From: Numidum massiliense
GTDB taxonomy: Bacteria > Bacillota > Bacilli > Thermoactinomycetales > Novibacillaceae
Direction of reading: 5' to 3'
Assembly (NCBI RefSeq): GCF_001375555.1
Contig: NZ_CTDZ01000009.1
Coordinates: 3,550,357-3,614,356 of the forward strand
DNA length: 64,000 nucleotides
The translations under genes and the position numbers were made by a program. Position 1 is the stretch's first letter. Each line of letters opens with the position of its first letter. The notes under the pieces were generated by a model. That model saw only the letters and a program-made list of their open reading frames with translations. It had not been told where the DNA came from and ran no database searches. Below are positions 45,879 to 54,360 of the stretch, piece after piece.

Positions 45879-47384
45879 ATGCGAAATAAGATGCGAAAAA
45901 ATATTAAACCGTTATTGCAGTACGCGCTAATCGTCAGTGTTGCTGCCGTCTTCCTTTTTTTCACGGCGATCAGCCCTCCGGAACGGACGGCGGCGCAAGA
46001 TGAACTCGCACAGGAGCTCGACAGGCTTCTCGCGGACCCGGCCTTAGATGGCGCGTTTGCCAGTGTGGCCGTCCGTTCCGGAGAAACGGGCGCGCTCATT
46101 TATTCGCACGGAGGGGACAAGCGGTTAGCACCTGCATCCAATCAGAAACTGTTTACGGCAGCGGCCGCCCTCGATACGTTAGGGGCGGATTACCGCTTTA
46201 CGACGACAGTTTCCACGGACGGAAAGGTCAAGGGGAAAGAAGTGAAAGGTAACCTTTATTTAAAAGGGACCGGTGACCCGACAATGCTGCAGAAAGACTA
46301 CAAAAAGTTGGCGAAAGATTTAGCGAAGCAAGGGATTAAGAAAGTAAAGGGGCAGTTAGTCGCCGACGATACGTGGTTTGACGATGTGCGCCTCGGCAGC
46401 GACTGGAGCTGGGACGACGAGCCGTACTATTACAGTGCGCAAATATCGGCACTCACCCTCTCGCCGAACGAAGATTACGACTCTGGAACTATCATCGTCA
46501 AAGCGACGCCCGGGAAGCGCGTCGGGCAAGCGGCGGATATTGAGATAACACCGAAGACGGACTATGTCACAATCGTTAATAAAGCGAAAACGGTGCCCAA
46601 AGGGGAAAAAAATACGATAGAGATCGAGCGGGAGCACGGCAACAACAACATTGTCATTACCGGTAACATTCCGTTAAAAAAAGACGAGAACACGCGCGAA
46701 TGGATGTCGGTGTGGGAGCCGACCGGCTATGCGGCCGCTATTTTTTACGATGCGCTAAAGGACCAAGGGATTAAAGTGAAAGGCGGCATCGCCTACGGAG
46801 AGACGCCGAAGGGCACTGCGCCGCTAGCGGTACACCGTTCGATGACGCTGGAGGAGTTACTCGTTCCGTTCCAAAAATTGAGTAATAACGGTCACGCGGA
46901 AATTCTCGTGAAGGCGATGGGCCGGCACGAACATAACAAAGGGAGTTGGTCTGCTGGACTGAAAGTCGTCAAGGCGTATAGTCAAAAGGCTAACTTGAAT
47001 GAAAAGACGATTGTCGTGCAAGACGGTTCTGGGTTGTCGCGGCGCAATTTCGTCCCTGCGGAAGAAGTGAGCAACTTGCTCTACTACGTCCAGGACGAAG
47101 CGTGGTTCCCGATCTTTTACGACGCGTTGCCGATTGCCGGTATGAGTGACCGTTTTGTCGGCGGCACGCTGCGCAACCGGATGAAAGGGACGGCTGCGGA
47201 AGGAAATGTGCATGCCAAGACTGGCTCACTGACGGGCGTGTCGTCGCTGTCGGGGTATGTCGATACCGCAGGAGGTGAGCGGCTCATTTTTTCGATAATG
47301 ATGAACAACTACACAGTGTCCGGAAGTGTCATGACCGGGATTCAAGATAAGATCGCGATTAAGCTAGCCGAGTACGGTGGCTAG
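45879..47384 (+). CDS. D-alanyl-D-alanine carboxypeptidase/endopeptidase, family S13
   Basis: A 501-residue low-molecular-weight penicillin-binding protein. N-terminal hydrophobic segment (about 13-30) as signal or anchor; active-site SxxK at Ser87-Lys90 (SNQK), SxN as SNN near residue 333, and KTG in HAKTGSLTGVSS near 449. The long insertion between the first two motifs is typical of S13 (DacB/PBP4a). It cuts D-Ala-D-Ala ends or cross-links outside the membrane. Encoded just after the peptide importer, on the same strand. Confidence 0.92.
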   Translation: MRNKMRKNIKPLLQYALIVSVAAVFLFFTAISPPERTAAQDELAQELDRLLADPALDGAFASVAVRSGETGALIYSHGGDKRLAPASNQKLFTAAAALDTLGADYRFTTTVSTDGKVKGKEVKGNLYLKGTGDPTMLQKDYKKLAKDLAKQGIKKVKGQLVADDTWFDDVRLGSDWSWDDEPYYYSAQISALTLSPNEDYDSGTIIVKATPGKRVGQAADIEITPKTDYVTIVNKAKTVPKGEKNTIEIEREHGNNNIVITGNIPLKKDENTREWMSVWEPTGYAAAIFYDALKDQGIKVKGGIAYGETPKGTAPLAVHRSMTLEELLVPFQKLSNNGHAEILVKAMGRHEHNKGSWSAGLKVVKAYSQKANLNEKTIVVQDGSGLSRRNFVPAEEVSNLLYYVQDEAWFPIFYDALPIAGMSDRFVGGTLRNRMKGTAAEGNVHAKTGSLTGVSSLSGYVDTAGGERLIFSIMMNNYTVSGSVMTGIQDKIAIKLAEYGG

Positions 47385-47510
47385 TAAAGGGGAAACTCGA
47401 CTGATTTAGATGGGGATCTTTGCAAACGATGCGAATGAGGTGAACGGTACGTGGTCGGATGAATAAAAGAGGTTAGGGGATCGGGAAAGAGAGAGGGAGG
47501 TTCAATCTCG

Positions 47511-48446
47511 ATGAAGAAAGGAAAACGGTTGACAGCGGACAGTACGATTGGGATCGTTGCACCGGCTAGTCCGACGAAACGTGTCGACGACGTCTATGAA
47601 GCAAAAGACGCCGTTGAAGCATTAGGGTTCCGCGTGAAGCTCGGCGCAAGCTGCTTTGCCGAGTACGGCGGTTATTTGGCGGGGACGCCGGAGGAGCGCG
47701 CTCAAGATGTGAACGCGATGTTTTGCGATGTGGACGTCGACGCGATTATGTGCCTGCGCGGCGGCTACGGCACGCCACAACTACTGACGCTGCTCGACTA
47801 CGAAGCCATAGCCGCTAACCCAAAACTGTTCATCGGGTACAGTGACGTGACAGCGTTACATACGGCGATCAGGCAGCAGACTGGCCTTGCGACCGTTCAC
47901 GGGCCAATGGCCGCTTCCGACCTCACTGTCGCGAGCGACTTCTCCAAGCGTTCGCTGCTAAAGGCGATGACTGAGACAGTGCCGCTCGGCAAAATGAACA
48001 ATCCGCCGGGGGAGGACATTTGCTGCCTCGTAGCGGGAGAGGCACGTGGAAAGCTCGTCGGCGGCAATTTGTCGTTGATCGCTGATACGCTTGGGACGGC
48101 CTTTGAATTAGATACGAAAGGGTGCATCCTGTTTTTGGAGGATGTCGGCGAAGAGCCGTTCCGCGTCGACCGCATGTTGACGCAACTCGCCTTAGCCGGA
48201 AAGTTCTCCGATGCGGCTGGCATCGTGTTGGGCGATTGGGCGGACTGTGCGTCGAAAGATTACCCACACGGGTTTACGGTGGCCGATGTCGTGGCGAAGG
48301 TCGTTGCGCCATATGGGAAGCCGACAGTGGTCAACGTGAAGGCGGGACACTGTGACCCGACGCTGACGTTACCGCTCGGTGTCACAGTCGCACTCGACGC
48401 GACGCGCGGCGAGTTCGTCGTCGAGGAGAATGTCGTCGTTCCTTAA
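47511..48446 (+). CDS. ykfA: LD-carboxypeptidase, family S66 (LdcA/YkfA)
   Basis: A 311-residue serine peptidase of the LdcA/MccF group. Nucleophile Ser111 in GYSDVTAL; the Glu and His of the Ser-Glu-His triad are expected in LEDVGEEPFRVDR and KAGHCDPTLTLPLG. No signal peptide, so it is cytoplasmic. It releases D-Ala from murein tetrapeptides in recycling. In B. subtilis ykfA is linked with the dpp dipeptide transport genes, a parallel to the present cluster. GGGAGG before ATG. Confidence 0.9.
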   Translation: MKKGKRLTADSTIGIVAPASPTKRVDDVYEAKDAVEALGFRVKLGASCFAEYGGYLAGTPEERAQDVNAMFCDVDVDAIMCLRGGYGTPQLLTLLDYEAIAANPKLFIGYSDVTALHTAIRQQTGLATVHGPMAASDLTVASDFSKRSLLKAMTETVPLGKMNNPPGEDICCLVAGEARGKLVGGNLSLIADTLGTAFELDTKGCILFLEDVGEEPFRVDRMLTQLALAGKFSDAAGIVLGDWADCASKDYPHGFTVADVVAKVVAPYGKPTVVNVKAGHCDPTLTLPLGVTVALDATRGEFVVEENVVVP

Positions 48447-48469
48447 GATTCTCGCGGCGTGCAAGGCGT

Positions 48470-49330
48470 TCATTGCTGTTCGAGTAATTCGATGAACGCC
48501 TTGACTTGTTTTAGTTCCACGGACAGTTTATCGGCGCACAGCCACGTGTCGCGTTGCAATGGCTCACGATGGTCGTCATACAGCGGAATTTTATGAATGC
48601 CCTCTTCCTGGGGCAAGCTAATTTCCGGCAAGATGGCGTAACCGATGCCGTTTAGGACGAGTTGTTTACACGTTTCGATTTGATCGACGGCAATCATCCG
48701 CTTTGGTTGACTGCCGATCCGCTGCCGCCACCACTGTTGGATTTGTAGATCGTACGTCGAGTCGCTCTTGAATTGAATAAACGGTTTGGCCGTACAGGTT
48801 AGTTCGTCGACTGTGGTGATCGCGGTGTCGACGAGGTACAATTGGTCGCTGAACAAGTGTTTCTTTTGCTCTGCCCAGTCGATTTTTCCGCGCACGATAC
48901 CGATGTGAAAGTCACCTTCGTATAGACAGCGCAAAATCTCTCTGCTCCAGCCGGTCGTCAACGATAGTTGCACGTGGGGGTAGGTCTGCACGAACTGCTT
49001 TAACATCGGGGGCAACCAGTAGGTGCCGACGACAGTGGAGACAGCTAGTTTAAGCGTACCGCTCACTTCGTTGGTTAACATCGCCAACTGATCTTTCACT
49101 TTTTTTTCCCGTGCGAGTGACTCTAAGGCGAAACGAATAATCTGTTCACCGGCGGGAGTTAATGTTAACCCCTTGCGCGAGCGAAGAAAAATCGTCTCGT
49201 TCCAAACCTTTTCAATCGCTTGGAGACGCTGGCTAAGGGCAGGTTGTGATACGTAAAGGCGTTCTGCAGCTTTGCGCATATTGAGTTCTTCAGCAAGGGT
49301 CGCCAATATTTCCAGATCTGTTGACCGCAT
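48470..49330 (-). CDS. LysR-family transcription regulator
   Basis: A 286-residue LysR protein: HTH in the first 60 residues (NMRKAAERLYVSQPALSQRL) and a two-lobed effector domain from about 90. It converges with ykfA. Its own control region contains ATAA-N7-TTAT, the dyad known for CcpC, a LysR regulator of citric-cycle genes in Bacillus. A CcpC-like protein is therefore possible, but effector residues were not compared. No divergent partner gene lies close; the methyltransferase starts 364 bases away. Confidence 0.88.
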   Translation of the reverse strand: MRSTDLEILATLAEELNMRKAAERLYVSQPALSQRLQAIEKVWNETIFLRSRKGLTLTPAGEQIIRFALESLAREKKVKDQLAMLTNEVSGTLKLAVSTVVGTYWLPPMLKQFVQTYPHVQLSLTTGWSREILRCLYEGDFHIGIVRGKIDWAEQKKHLFSDQLYLVDTAITTVDELTCTAKPFIQFKSDSTYDLQIQQWWRQRIGSQPKRMIAVDQIETCKQLVLNGIGYAILPEISLPQEEGIHKIPLYDDHREPLQRDTWLCADKLSVELKQVKAFIELLEQQ

Positions 49331-49694
49331 CGTCGCCTCTCCTACCTTATCGATAAGTATTTCTTATGCATATCTATAATACAAAGCTATTTTAAGTATT
49401 TATGTCACTACGATATAGTGAGGGTAGCTACTACTAGTAACGTCATTTCCCGCTCAATAGTGTTCAAAAAAGTTATTGCGCTTATATCCTAAAGGGACAT
49501 CTTTTTGTGTAGACGTCGTGCAATATCTAGAAAATGGTGAGAAATAAGCGTGTAAAAAAATGATTTTTATGCTGGTGCCGGTTTAGCGCTGTCGAGGAGG
49601 CGGGGATGGTAAGGACGACGTCTGTAAGGAGCTGTTTAAGATTGAGGAGCGGGCATGAGAACCTTGTGCTTCGTTTCGAGAAGGAGGTCATTTT
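49331..49694. other. 364-nt divergent intergenic region
   Basis: Contains the LysR operator-like repeats near the left end. The rest has no promoter I can defend; AAGGAGG before ATG 49695 is the ribosome site of the methyltransferase gene. Confidence 0.5.
49346..49367. promoter_or_regulatory. LysR-type operator, two overlapping palindromes
   Basis: CTTATCGATAAG (49346-49357) is a perfect palindrome and overlaps ATAAGTATTTCTTAT (49353-49367), which fits both the T-N11-A rule and ATAA-N7-TTAT. It lies 16-37 bases before the start codon of the LysR gene, so autorepression is likely. Confidence 0.6.
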
Positions 49695-50492
49695 ATGAAG
49701 GACAAAGAGGTTAAACGAGCGGTACAAACGCACTTCGGGCGCCATGCGGCAAAGTATGTCACGAGTGAGTCTCACGCTAAAGGGGACGATCTCGCGTTAC
49801 TCGTCAATTGGCTGCAGCCTGAGCCTCACTGGCGCGTGTTAGATGTAGCTACTGGCGGTGGACACGTCGCCAAAAAATTAGCCCCTCGTTGCGCGCACGT
49901 ATACGCCACTGATTTTACGAAAAATATGTTAGCGGCAGCGCGCGACCACTTGGAGCAAGAGCTAGGTGACGATCGGCGCGGTCATGTGTCGTACGTTGTC
50001 GCGGATGCGGAGGCGTTACCTTTTTTGGACGATGCGTTCGACGTCGTGACGTGCCGCATTGCCGCCCACCACTTCCCACATCCCGAACATTTCGCGCGCG
50101 AAGTGGCCCGTGTGTTGAAAAAGGGTGGCGCGTTTTTGTTCATTGACAATGTTGCCCCAGAGCAGCAGAAGCTTGCTGCACATATGAACGAAGTCGAACG
50201 GTTAAGGGATCACAGTCATGTGCGCTGCTTAGCGGTAAGCGAGTGGCAGCAATTGTTCGCTGCGTACGGCTTACGCGAAGAAAAAGCGGCGCTCAGCAAG
50301 AAGACGCACGTGTTTCCGCAATGGGTGGCGCGTACAGCGGAGACGGCTGCGCAACGTGAAACAGTGGCACAGTTTATTTTAGCGGCCGAGCGGGACGTGC
50401 GCGACTATTTTTCCGTGACGGTCGAAAACGGAAGTGTCACTTCATTGCAAATTGACGAGTGGCGCACATTGTATCGGAAAAAAGAAGGCTGA
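49695..50492 (+). CDS. Class I SAM-dependent methyltransferase
   Basis: A 265-residue UbiE/YcgJ-like methyltransferase: motif I VLDVATGGGHVA near 48-59, acidic residue in ATDFTKNML, motif II ADAEALPFLDDAFDVVTCR, and the post-motif LKKGGAFLFIDN. The acceptor is unknown; relatives methylate small molecules. Followed directly by a glyoxalase remnant, so it may once have been part of another unit. Confidence 0.87.
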   Translation: MKDKEVKRAVQTHFGRHAAKYVTSESHAKGDDLALLVNWLQPEPHWRVLDVATGGGHVAKKLAPRCAHVYATDFTKNMLAAARDHLEQELGDDRRGHVSYVVADAEALPFLDDAFDVVTCRIAAHHFPHPEHFAREVARVLKKGGAFLFIDNVAPEQQKLAAHMNEVERLRDHSHVRCLAVSEWQQLFAAYGLREEKAALSKKTHVFPQWVARTAETAAQRETVAQFILAAERDVRDYFSVTVENGSVTSLQIDEWRTLYRKKEG

Positions 50493-50494
50493 GG

Positions 50495-50605
50495 CAGAAC
50501 AAGGCATTCGAGAGACAGCAGAAGATCAACATCATTCCCGGGGTGAATCGGTTTTCCTTTCGCGACCCGTTCGGGAATCGCATCGAGTTCATGCAGTACG
50601 ATTGA
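50495..50605 (+). pseudogene. C-terminal remnant of a glyoxalase/VOC-family protein
   Basis: Right after the methyltransferase stop, the frame ending with TGA at 50603-50605 reads IPGVNRFSFRDPFGNRIEFM, a very typical last strand of VOC proteins (the Glu of RIEFM is a metal ligand). No start codon, ribosome site or upstream domain is present, so about 100 residues are missing. Confidence 0.8.
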
Positions 50606-50673
50606 GGGTGGAACTTCTGACGCTAGATGGCGGGCGAACACGCGCGAAAGGGGTCAGCGATGTGTCGTTGATG

Positions 50674-51786
50674 CTAAGTACTGTGAGCTATAAGGACGTC
50701 AATTTCGTGCGCGATGTCGCGTGTCATTTGCTCAATGAGCGAGAAGTCAGTTGCGGCGACGTAAATGGCTTCTAATTCGTCGCGCAGCACTTTCGTCTCT
50801 GCTAAGTGAGCGATTCCAGCTTTCATTTTGTTTTTGTAACGCGCGTGAGTGTCGCGGATGTGGTCGGCGTTTGCTTCATCGGTGCCGGGTGAGACGGCGA
50901 GGGCGTACAGGTCGATCACTTCGTCACTCGCGCGGTCCGGGAAGTATTCGTGGGGCGCCGTGCTGTCAAAGACGGCGACACTTAATTCGGGTAGCAGCAC
51001 CATGTCGAGACTGTCGGGGTCAAACCCACAGTGGTATATTTCGGCATCAAAACCGCGCGCGCTCGCAGCGGCGGCGATTTTTTTTAGCAGACTCGATTTG
51101 CCGCAGCCAGCGCGGCCTTTCAGGAAATACCGTTTGTCTAGTCCCGTCGTTATGCTCGGGATGTGGTCCGTTGCGCCTTGCGGTGTCGCTGCCCCTAAAA
51201 ACATGTGCCGGGAGCGCGCCCGTTTCGGCAATTGTTCATGGGAAAAAATGTCGTTGACGAGCCGCGTTGCGATATCGTTTACTTTCGTCACGTCGAGCGC
51301 TGCAATATAAATTTGTTCCAACTCATCGTGGATGGCTAAGGCGGCCGCGAACGTGTCGTACGCTTCTGTATAACGGTCTTTAATTTGTTCGTTTAAGGCG
51401 GCGATTGTTTGTTTTTTCTCTTTTAATTGTTGGACATCCCACGCTACCCCTAAATTGACGTACTGTTCGACTGCGCCGGGCAGCTTCGGTTCAATGACGT
51501 GCGGTGCGGTTCCGTCGACGATGCCGATGCCGTAGTCCGAGATGATCACCGCATCGAGTGACTCTTTATCCGCGGCACAATGGACGAATTCCATGCTAAG
51601 CCCGCGAGCGCAAAGCTCTGTGCCGATTGTTTTCATTAACGTCGACTTGCCGCCCCCCGGACCACCTTTAAGGATATACAGGTGATCGAGGCCCGCGAGA
51701 ACGGAGTCAAATAAACTGTAAAAACCTTTAGCTGTGTTGCCGGAAGCGAAGTAGCGGCGAATGTTACTTTGAATGGTACCTTCCAT
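50674..51786 (-). CDS. Two-headed P-loop ATPase, PRK06851-like
   Basis: A 370-residue protein made of two similar halves. Each begins with a loop phrase (DHLYILKGGPGGGKSTLMK near 34-52 and DKRYFLKGRAGCGKSSLLKK near 217-236), a segment EFVHCAADKESLDAVII / EIYHCGFDPDSLDMVLL, and GTAPHVIEP / STAPHEYFP. So both Walker A loops are intact, and a His-Cys pair follows each. Such proteins are widespread in Firmicutes with no known role. GGAAAGGAG before ATG. Stand-alone gene. Confidence 0.8.
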   Translation of the reverse strand: MEGTIQSNIRRYFASGNTAKGFYSLFDSVLAGLDHLYILKGGPGGGKSTLMKTIGTELCARGLSMEFVHCAADKESLDAVIISDYGIGIVDGTAPHVIEPKLPGAVEQYVNLGVAWDVQQLKEKKQTIAALNEQIKDRYTEAYDTFAAALAIHDELEQIYIAALDVTKVNDIATRLVNDIFSHEQLPKRARSRHMFLGAATPQGATDHIPSITTGLDKRYFLKGRAGCGKSSLLKKIAAAASARGFDAEIYHCGFDPDSLDMVLLPELSVAVFDSTAPHEYFPDRASDEVIDLYALAVSPGTDEANADHIRDTHARYKNKMKAGIAHLAETKVLRDELEAIYVAATDFSLIEQMTRDIAHEIDVLIAHST

Positions 51787-51917
51787 CGAAGACGCTCCTT
51801 TCCTTGCAGATGTATGAAAAACGGATAACGGAAACAGTCGCGAATACGTACGCTGCGAGGCACGCGTCTGGTTTTATTATATGCCTATGCAAGTCGTTAG
51901 GTGTTTGCCTAGTTTCC

Positions 51918-51940
51918 AAAAAAAAGCCGCGCAGCCGCGG
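51918..51940 (-). terminator. Terminator of the PAP2-regulator-kinase operon
   Basis: On the minus strand CCGCG-GCTG-CGCGG followed by CTTTTTTTT; about 55 bases after the kinase stop. Confidence 0.75.
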
Positions 51941-51995
51941 AAAATAAAGCAGTATTTACAGCAAGCGGACGAAGATTTTAAAGTTGAGTTGACTG

Positions 51996-53675
51996 TTACG
52001 GCCGCGTGTCATACCGCGTCGGTGCGCCATCCGGAGCGTAGCGCAAAGGTAGTCGCACCGTGATGTGGACGATGTCGCCGTCGGATTCAGCCCAAATGTT
52101 CCCGTCGTGTAAGTCGACGATACTTTTGGCGATGGCGAGGCCTAAACCGGAGCCGCCCGCTTCTGACGTACGGGCTGAATCGACGCGATAAAATCGTTCA
52201 AACATGCGCGTCAGTTGCTCTTGTGACAGCGGTTTGCTCTTGTTGCTAATTGTTACAGTTACGGCGTTGTCGCGTTGCGCCATCGTCGTGCGAATGGCGC
52301 TCGGTTTGACGCTATATTTGATCGCATTCGTCAATAAGTTTTCGAACACGCGGGAAATTTTATCGGCGTCGACGGTCACCATTAGTTTTTCTTGCGGCAA
52401 TTGTGTGTGAAAAGTGAGTGTGTTTTCTTCAGCGTACGAAGCGAGTTCGGCAAGTAATTGTTCGAGCAAGTCGTTCAAGTAAACGGCTTCTAGTTTGAGC
52501 GGTGTTCCTTTGTTCGACAGCTTCGTGTACTCAAACAAGTCGTCAATGAGTACTTTTAAGTTTTCCGATTTGCGGAAAGCGACGTCGATAAACGACTCCA
52601 ACTGTTGCTCGTCTTTGTACTCTTTGTCTTTTAAAAGGCGCAAATAGCCCATAATGATCGTCAGCGGCGTGCGCAAGTCGTGGGACACGTTCGTAATGAG
52701 CTCTGTCTTCGTGTTTTCTGCTCGGCGCTCTTCGGCGATCGTCCGCTCCAGCTCCGTCGTCATATGATTAATACTCGTCGCGAGCATCCCTAACTCATCG
52801 GTGCTTTTATAGGCGACGCGGTAGTTCAAGTTGCCAGCGGCAACCGTACGCAAACCTCGCGCCAATTCCGCGATGTATCGTATTTTTCGCTGGGTGAGTA
52901 AGTAAAACAACGAAATGAAGGAAACGAACGGTACGACGTATGTGAGAGGGTTAATGGAGGTTATCGTTTGGTAACTAAGTTCGTGTATGGCGTAGCCGCG
53001 GACGACGAAATACGCGGCCTCGCCGTTTAAACTGAGTGGAACGACCGCCACTTGTTCCTCATCAGAGATAGCTTTATGGCCACCAGTTTCGGGACGGTCC
53101 CCCACATTTGCTCTGTCGCTGTCAGCTACCTCAGTCTGGTCGTCGTTTTCCTTCTGTTCATCGTCGTCCCCTGCTTCTTCTACGTAACTGCCGTCGTCGA
53201 CATCATCCTCTGGGGCATTTGTTGTAAAATGGGAGTTTTTGGCGTTTGAGCGTTTGATTAGTTCGTCGATTTTTACCGTTTTTTGTTGTGCGTTTTGCGA
53301 CTTGTGTAGCACCTTCCCGTCGACGCCGACGACCATCAGTTGATAGTCCTTGTATTCGTCAACTTGTTCTTTTGCCGCGATAAATTGCTGTGCGGACATG
53401 CCTTGGACTAATTCCGCCTGAAGTTCGGGGGCGAGATCGTAGGCGACTAAGTCAGCAGACGATTCGATATAGATAGGGATATCTTTCGTAGTTTCGCCGA
53501 AAAAGTTGTAAAAGAGAACCGTCGTTACGATCGTGAACACTGTACAGGCGATAAAGACGAGAATAAGTTGGATCCGTAAACTGCTATGGACGCGTTGCGC
53601 TAAAAAACGAGTCGTCCGATGAAACAGTTTAACGGGGTAGAAAGGCCACTTAAGGTAACGCCACTTAGTTTTCAA
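51996..53675 (-). CDS. VanS-like sensor histidine kinase with acidic sensor domain
   Basis: About 559 residues if it starts at TTG 53675 (11-base overlap with the regulator gene, GGGGGA upstream). Helix 1 near 30-57, an extracellular domain of about 170 residues holding a long acidic tract (EDDVDDGSYVEEAGDDDEQK), helix 2 near 240-262, HAMP, HisKA with His332 in NVSHDLRTPL, and HATPase with NLLTNAIKYS and GSGLGLAIAKS. The G1 box ISNKSKP lacks the usual DxGxG, as also in VanS. The farther upstream in-frame start would lie inside the regulator gene and is rejected. Confidence 0.87.
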   Translation of the reverse strand: MKTKWRYLKWPFYPVKLFHRTTRFLAQRVHSSLRIQLILVFIACTVFTIVTTVLFYNFFGETTKDIPIYIESSADLVAYDLAPELQAELVQGMSAQQFIAAKEQVDEYKDYQLMVVGVDGKVLHKSQNAQQKTVKIDELIKRSNAKNSHFTTNAPEDDVDDGSYVEEAGDDDEQKENDDQTEVADSDRANVGDRPETGGHKAISDEEQVAVVPLSLNGEAAYFVVRGYAIHELSYQTITSINPLTYVVPFVSFISLFYLLTQRKIRYIAELARGLRTVAAGNLNYRVAYKSTDELGMLATSINHMTTELERTIAEERRAENTKTELITNVSHDLRTPLTIIMGYLRLLKDKEYKDEQQLESFIDVAFRKSENLKVLIDDLFEYTKLSNKGTPLKLEAVYLNDLLEQLLAELASYAEENTLTFHTQLPQEKLMVTVDADKISRVFENLLTNAIKYSVKPSAIRTTMAQRDNAVTVTISNKSKPLSQEQLTRMFERFYRVDSARTSEAGGSGLGLAIAKSIVDLHDGNIWAESDGDIVHITVRLPLRYAPDGAPTRYDTRP

Positions 53676-54360
53676 CTTTATAGCCAATCCCCCATACCGT
53701 TTTAATGTAACGCGGTTGGCGCGGGTTGTCCTCCAATTTTTCCCTAATCTTGCGAATGTGTACCATGACCGTATTGTTGGCGCCGAAAAAAGGTTCCTTC
53801 CATACCGATTCGTATATTTTTTCGATGCTAAAGACGATGCCGCGGTTGCGGGCGAGCAATTCGAGGATCGCAAACTCTCGTGGCGTTAATTTTATTTCAC
53901 GACCGTCTATCTTCACTTCGTGTGTGGCGACGTTGATCGTTAAGTCGTCGACGGTTAGTTCTTCGGCGGGTTGCGCCGTCGGCACGTTGAAACGGGTGTA
54001 GCGGCGCAGTTGCGACTTAACGCGCGCGATTAATTCCAGCGGGTTGAACGGCTTCGTCACATAGTCGTCGGCACCAGTGCTAAGACCCATTATTTTATCC
54101 ATATCTTCACTCTTTGCAGATAACATAATGATCGGCATGTGCATTTGTTCGCGTATTTTCATGCACGCGGCGATACCGTCCATGTGCGGCATCATCACGT
54201 CGAGTACGATGAGTGAGATGTCGTGCGTGCGGAGAGCTTCTAACGCCTCGAGGCCGTTCGTCGCATGAACCGTCGCATACCCTTCGTTGTGTAAATATAT
54301 TCCTAGTAAGTCTAGTATTTCCTTTTCGTCGTCGACCAGGAGTATCGTTTCTTTTGCCAT
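53665..54360 (-). CDS. VanR-like OmpR-family response regulator
   Basis: A 231-residue protein: receiver domain with VDDEKEI, acceptor Asp in LIVLDVMMPHMDG (near 53) and TKPFNPLEL, and a winged-helix domain ending GIGYKVEN. GAGGAAGGG eight bases before ATG. Overlaps the PAP2 gene upstream by 49 bases and the kinase downstream by 11, so all three are one operon. Confidence 0.93.
   Translation of the reverse strand: MAKETILLVDDEKEILDLLGIYLHNEGYATVHATNGLEALEALRTHDISLIVLDVMMPHMDGIAACMKIREQMHMPIIMLSAKSEDMDKIMGLSTGADDYVTKPFNPLELIARVKSQLRRYTRFNVPTAQPAEELTVDDLTINVATHEVKIDGREIKLTPREFAILELLARNRGIVFSIEKIYESVWKEPFFGANNTVMVHIRKIREKLEDNPRQPRYIKTVWGIGYKVEN

Noticed and set aside
53676..53873. 66-residue N-terminal extension of the kinase
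   Set aside because: It lies fully inside the regulator gene in another frame and is Arg/Ser-rich; TTG 53675 is better.
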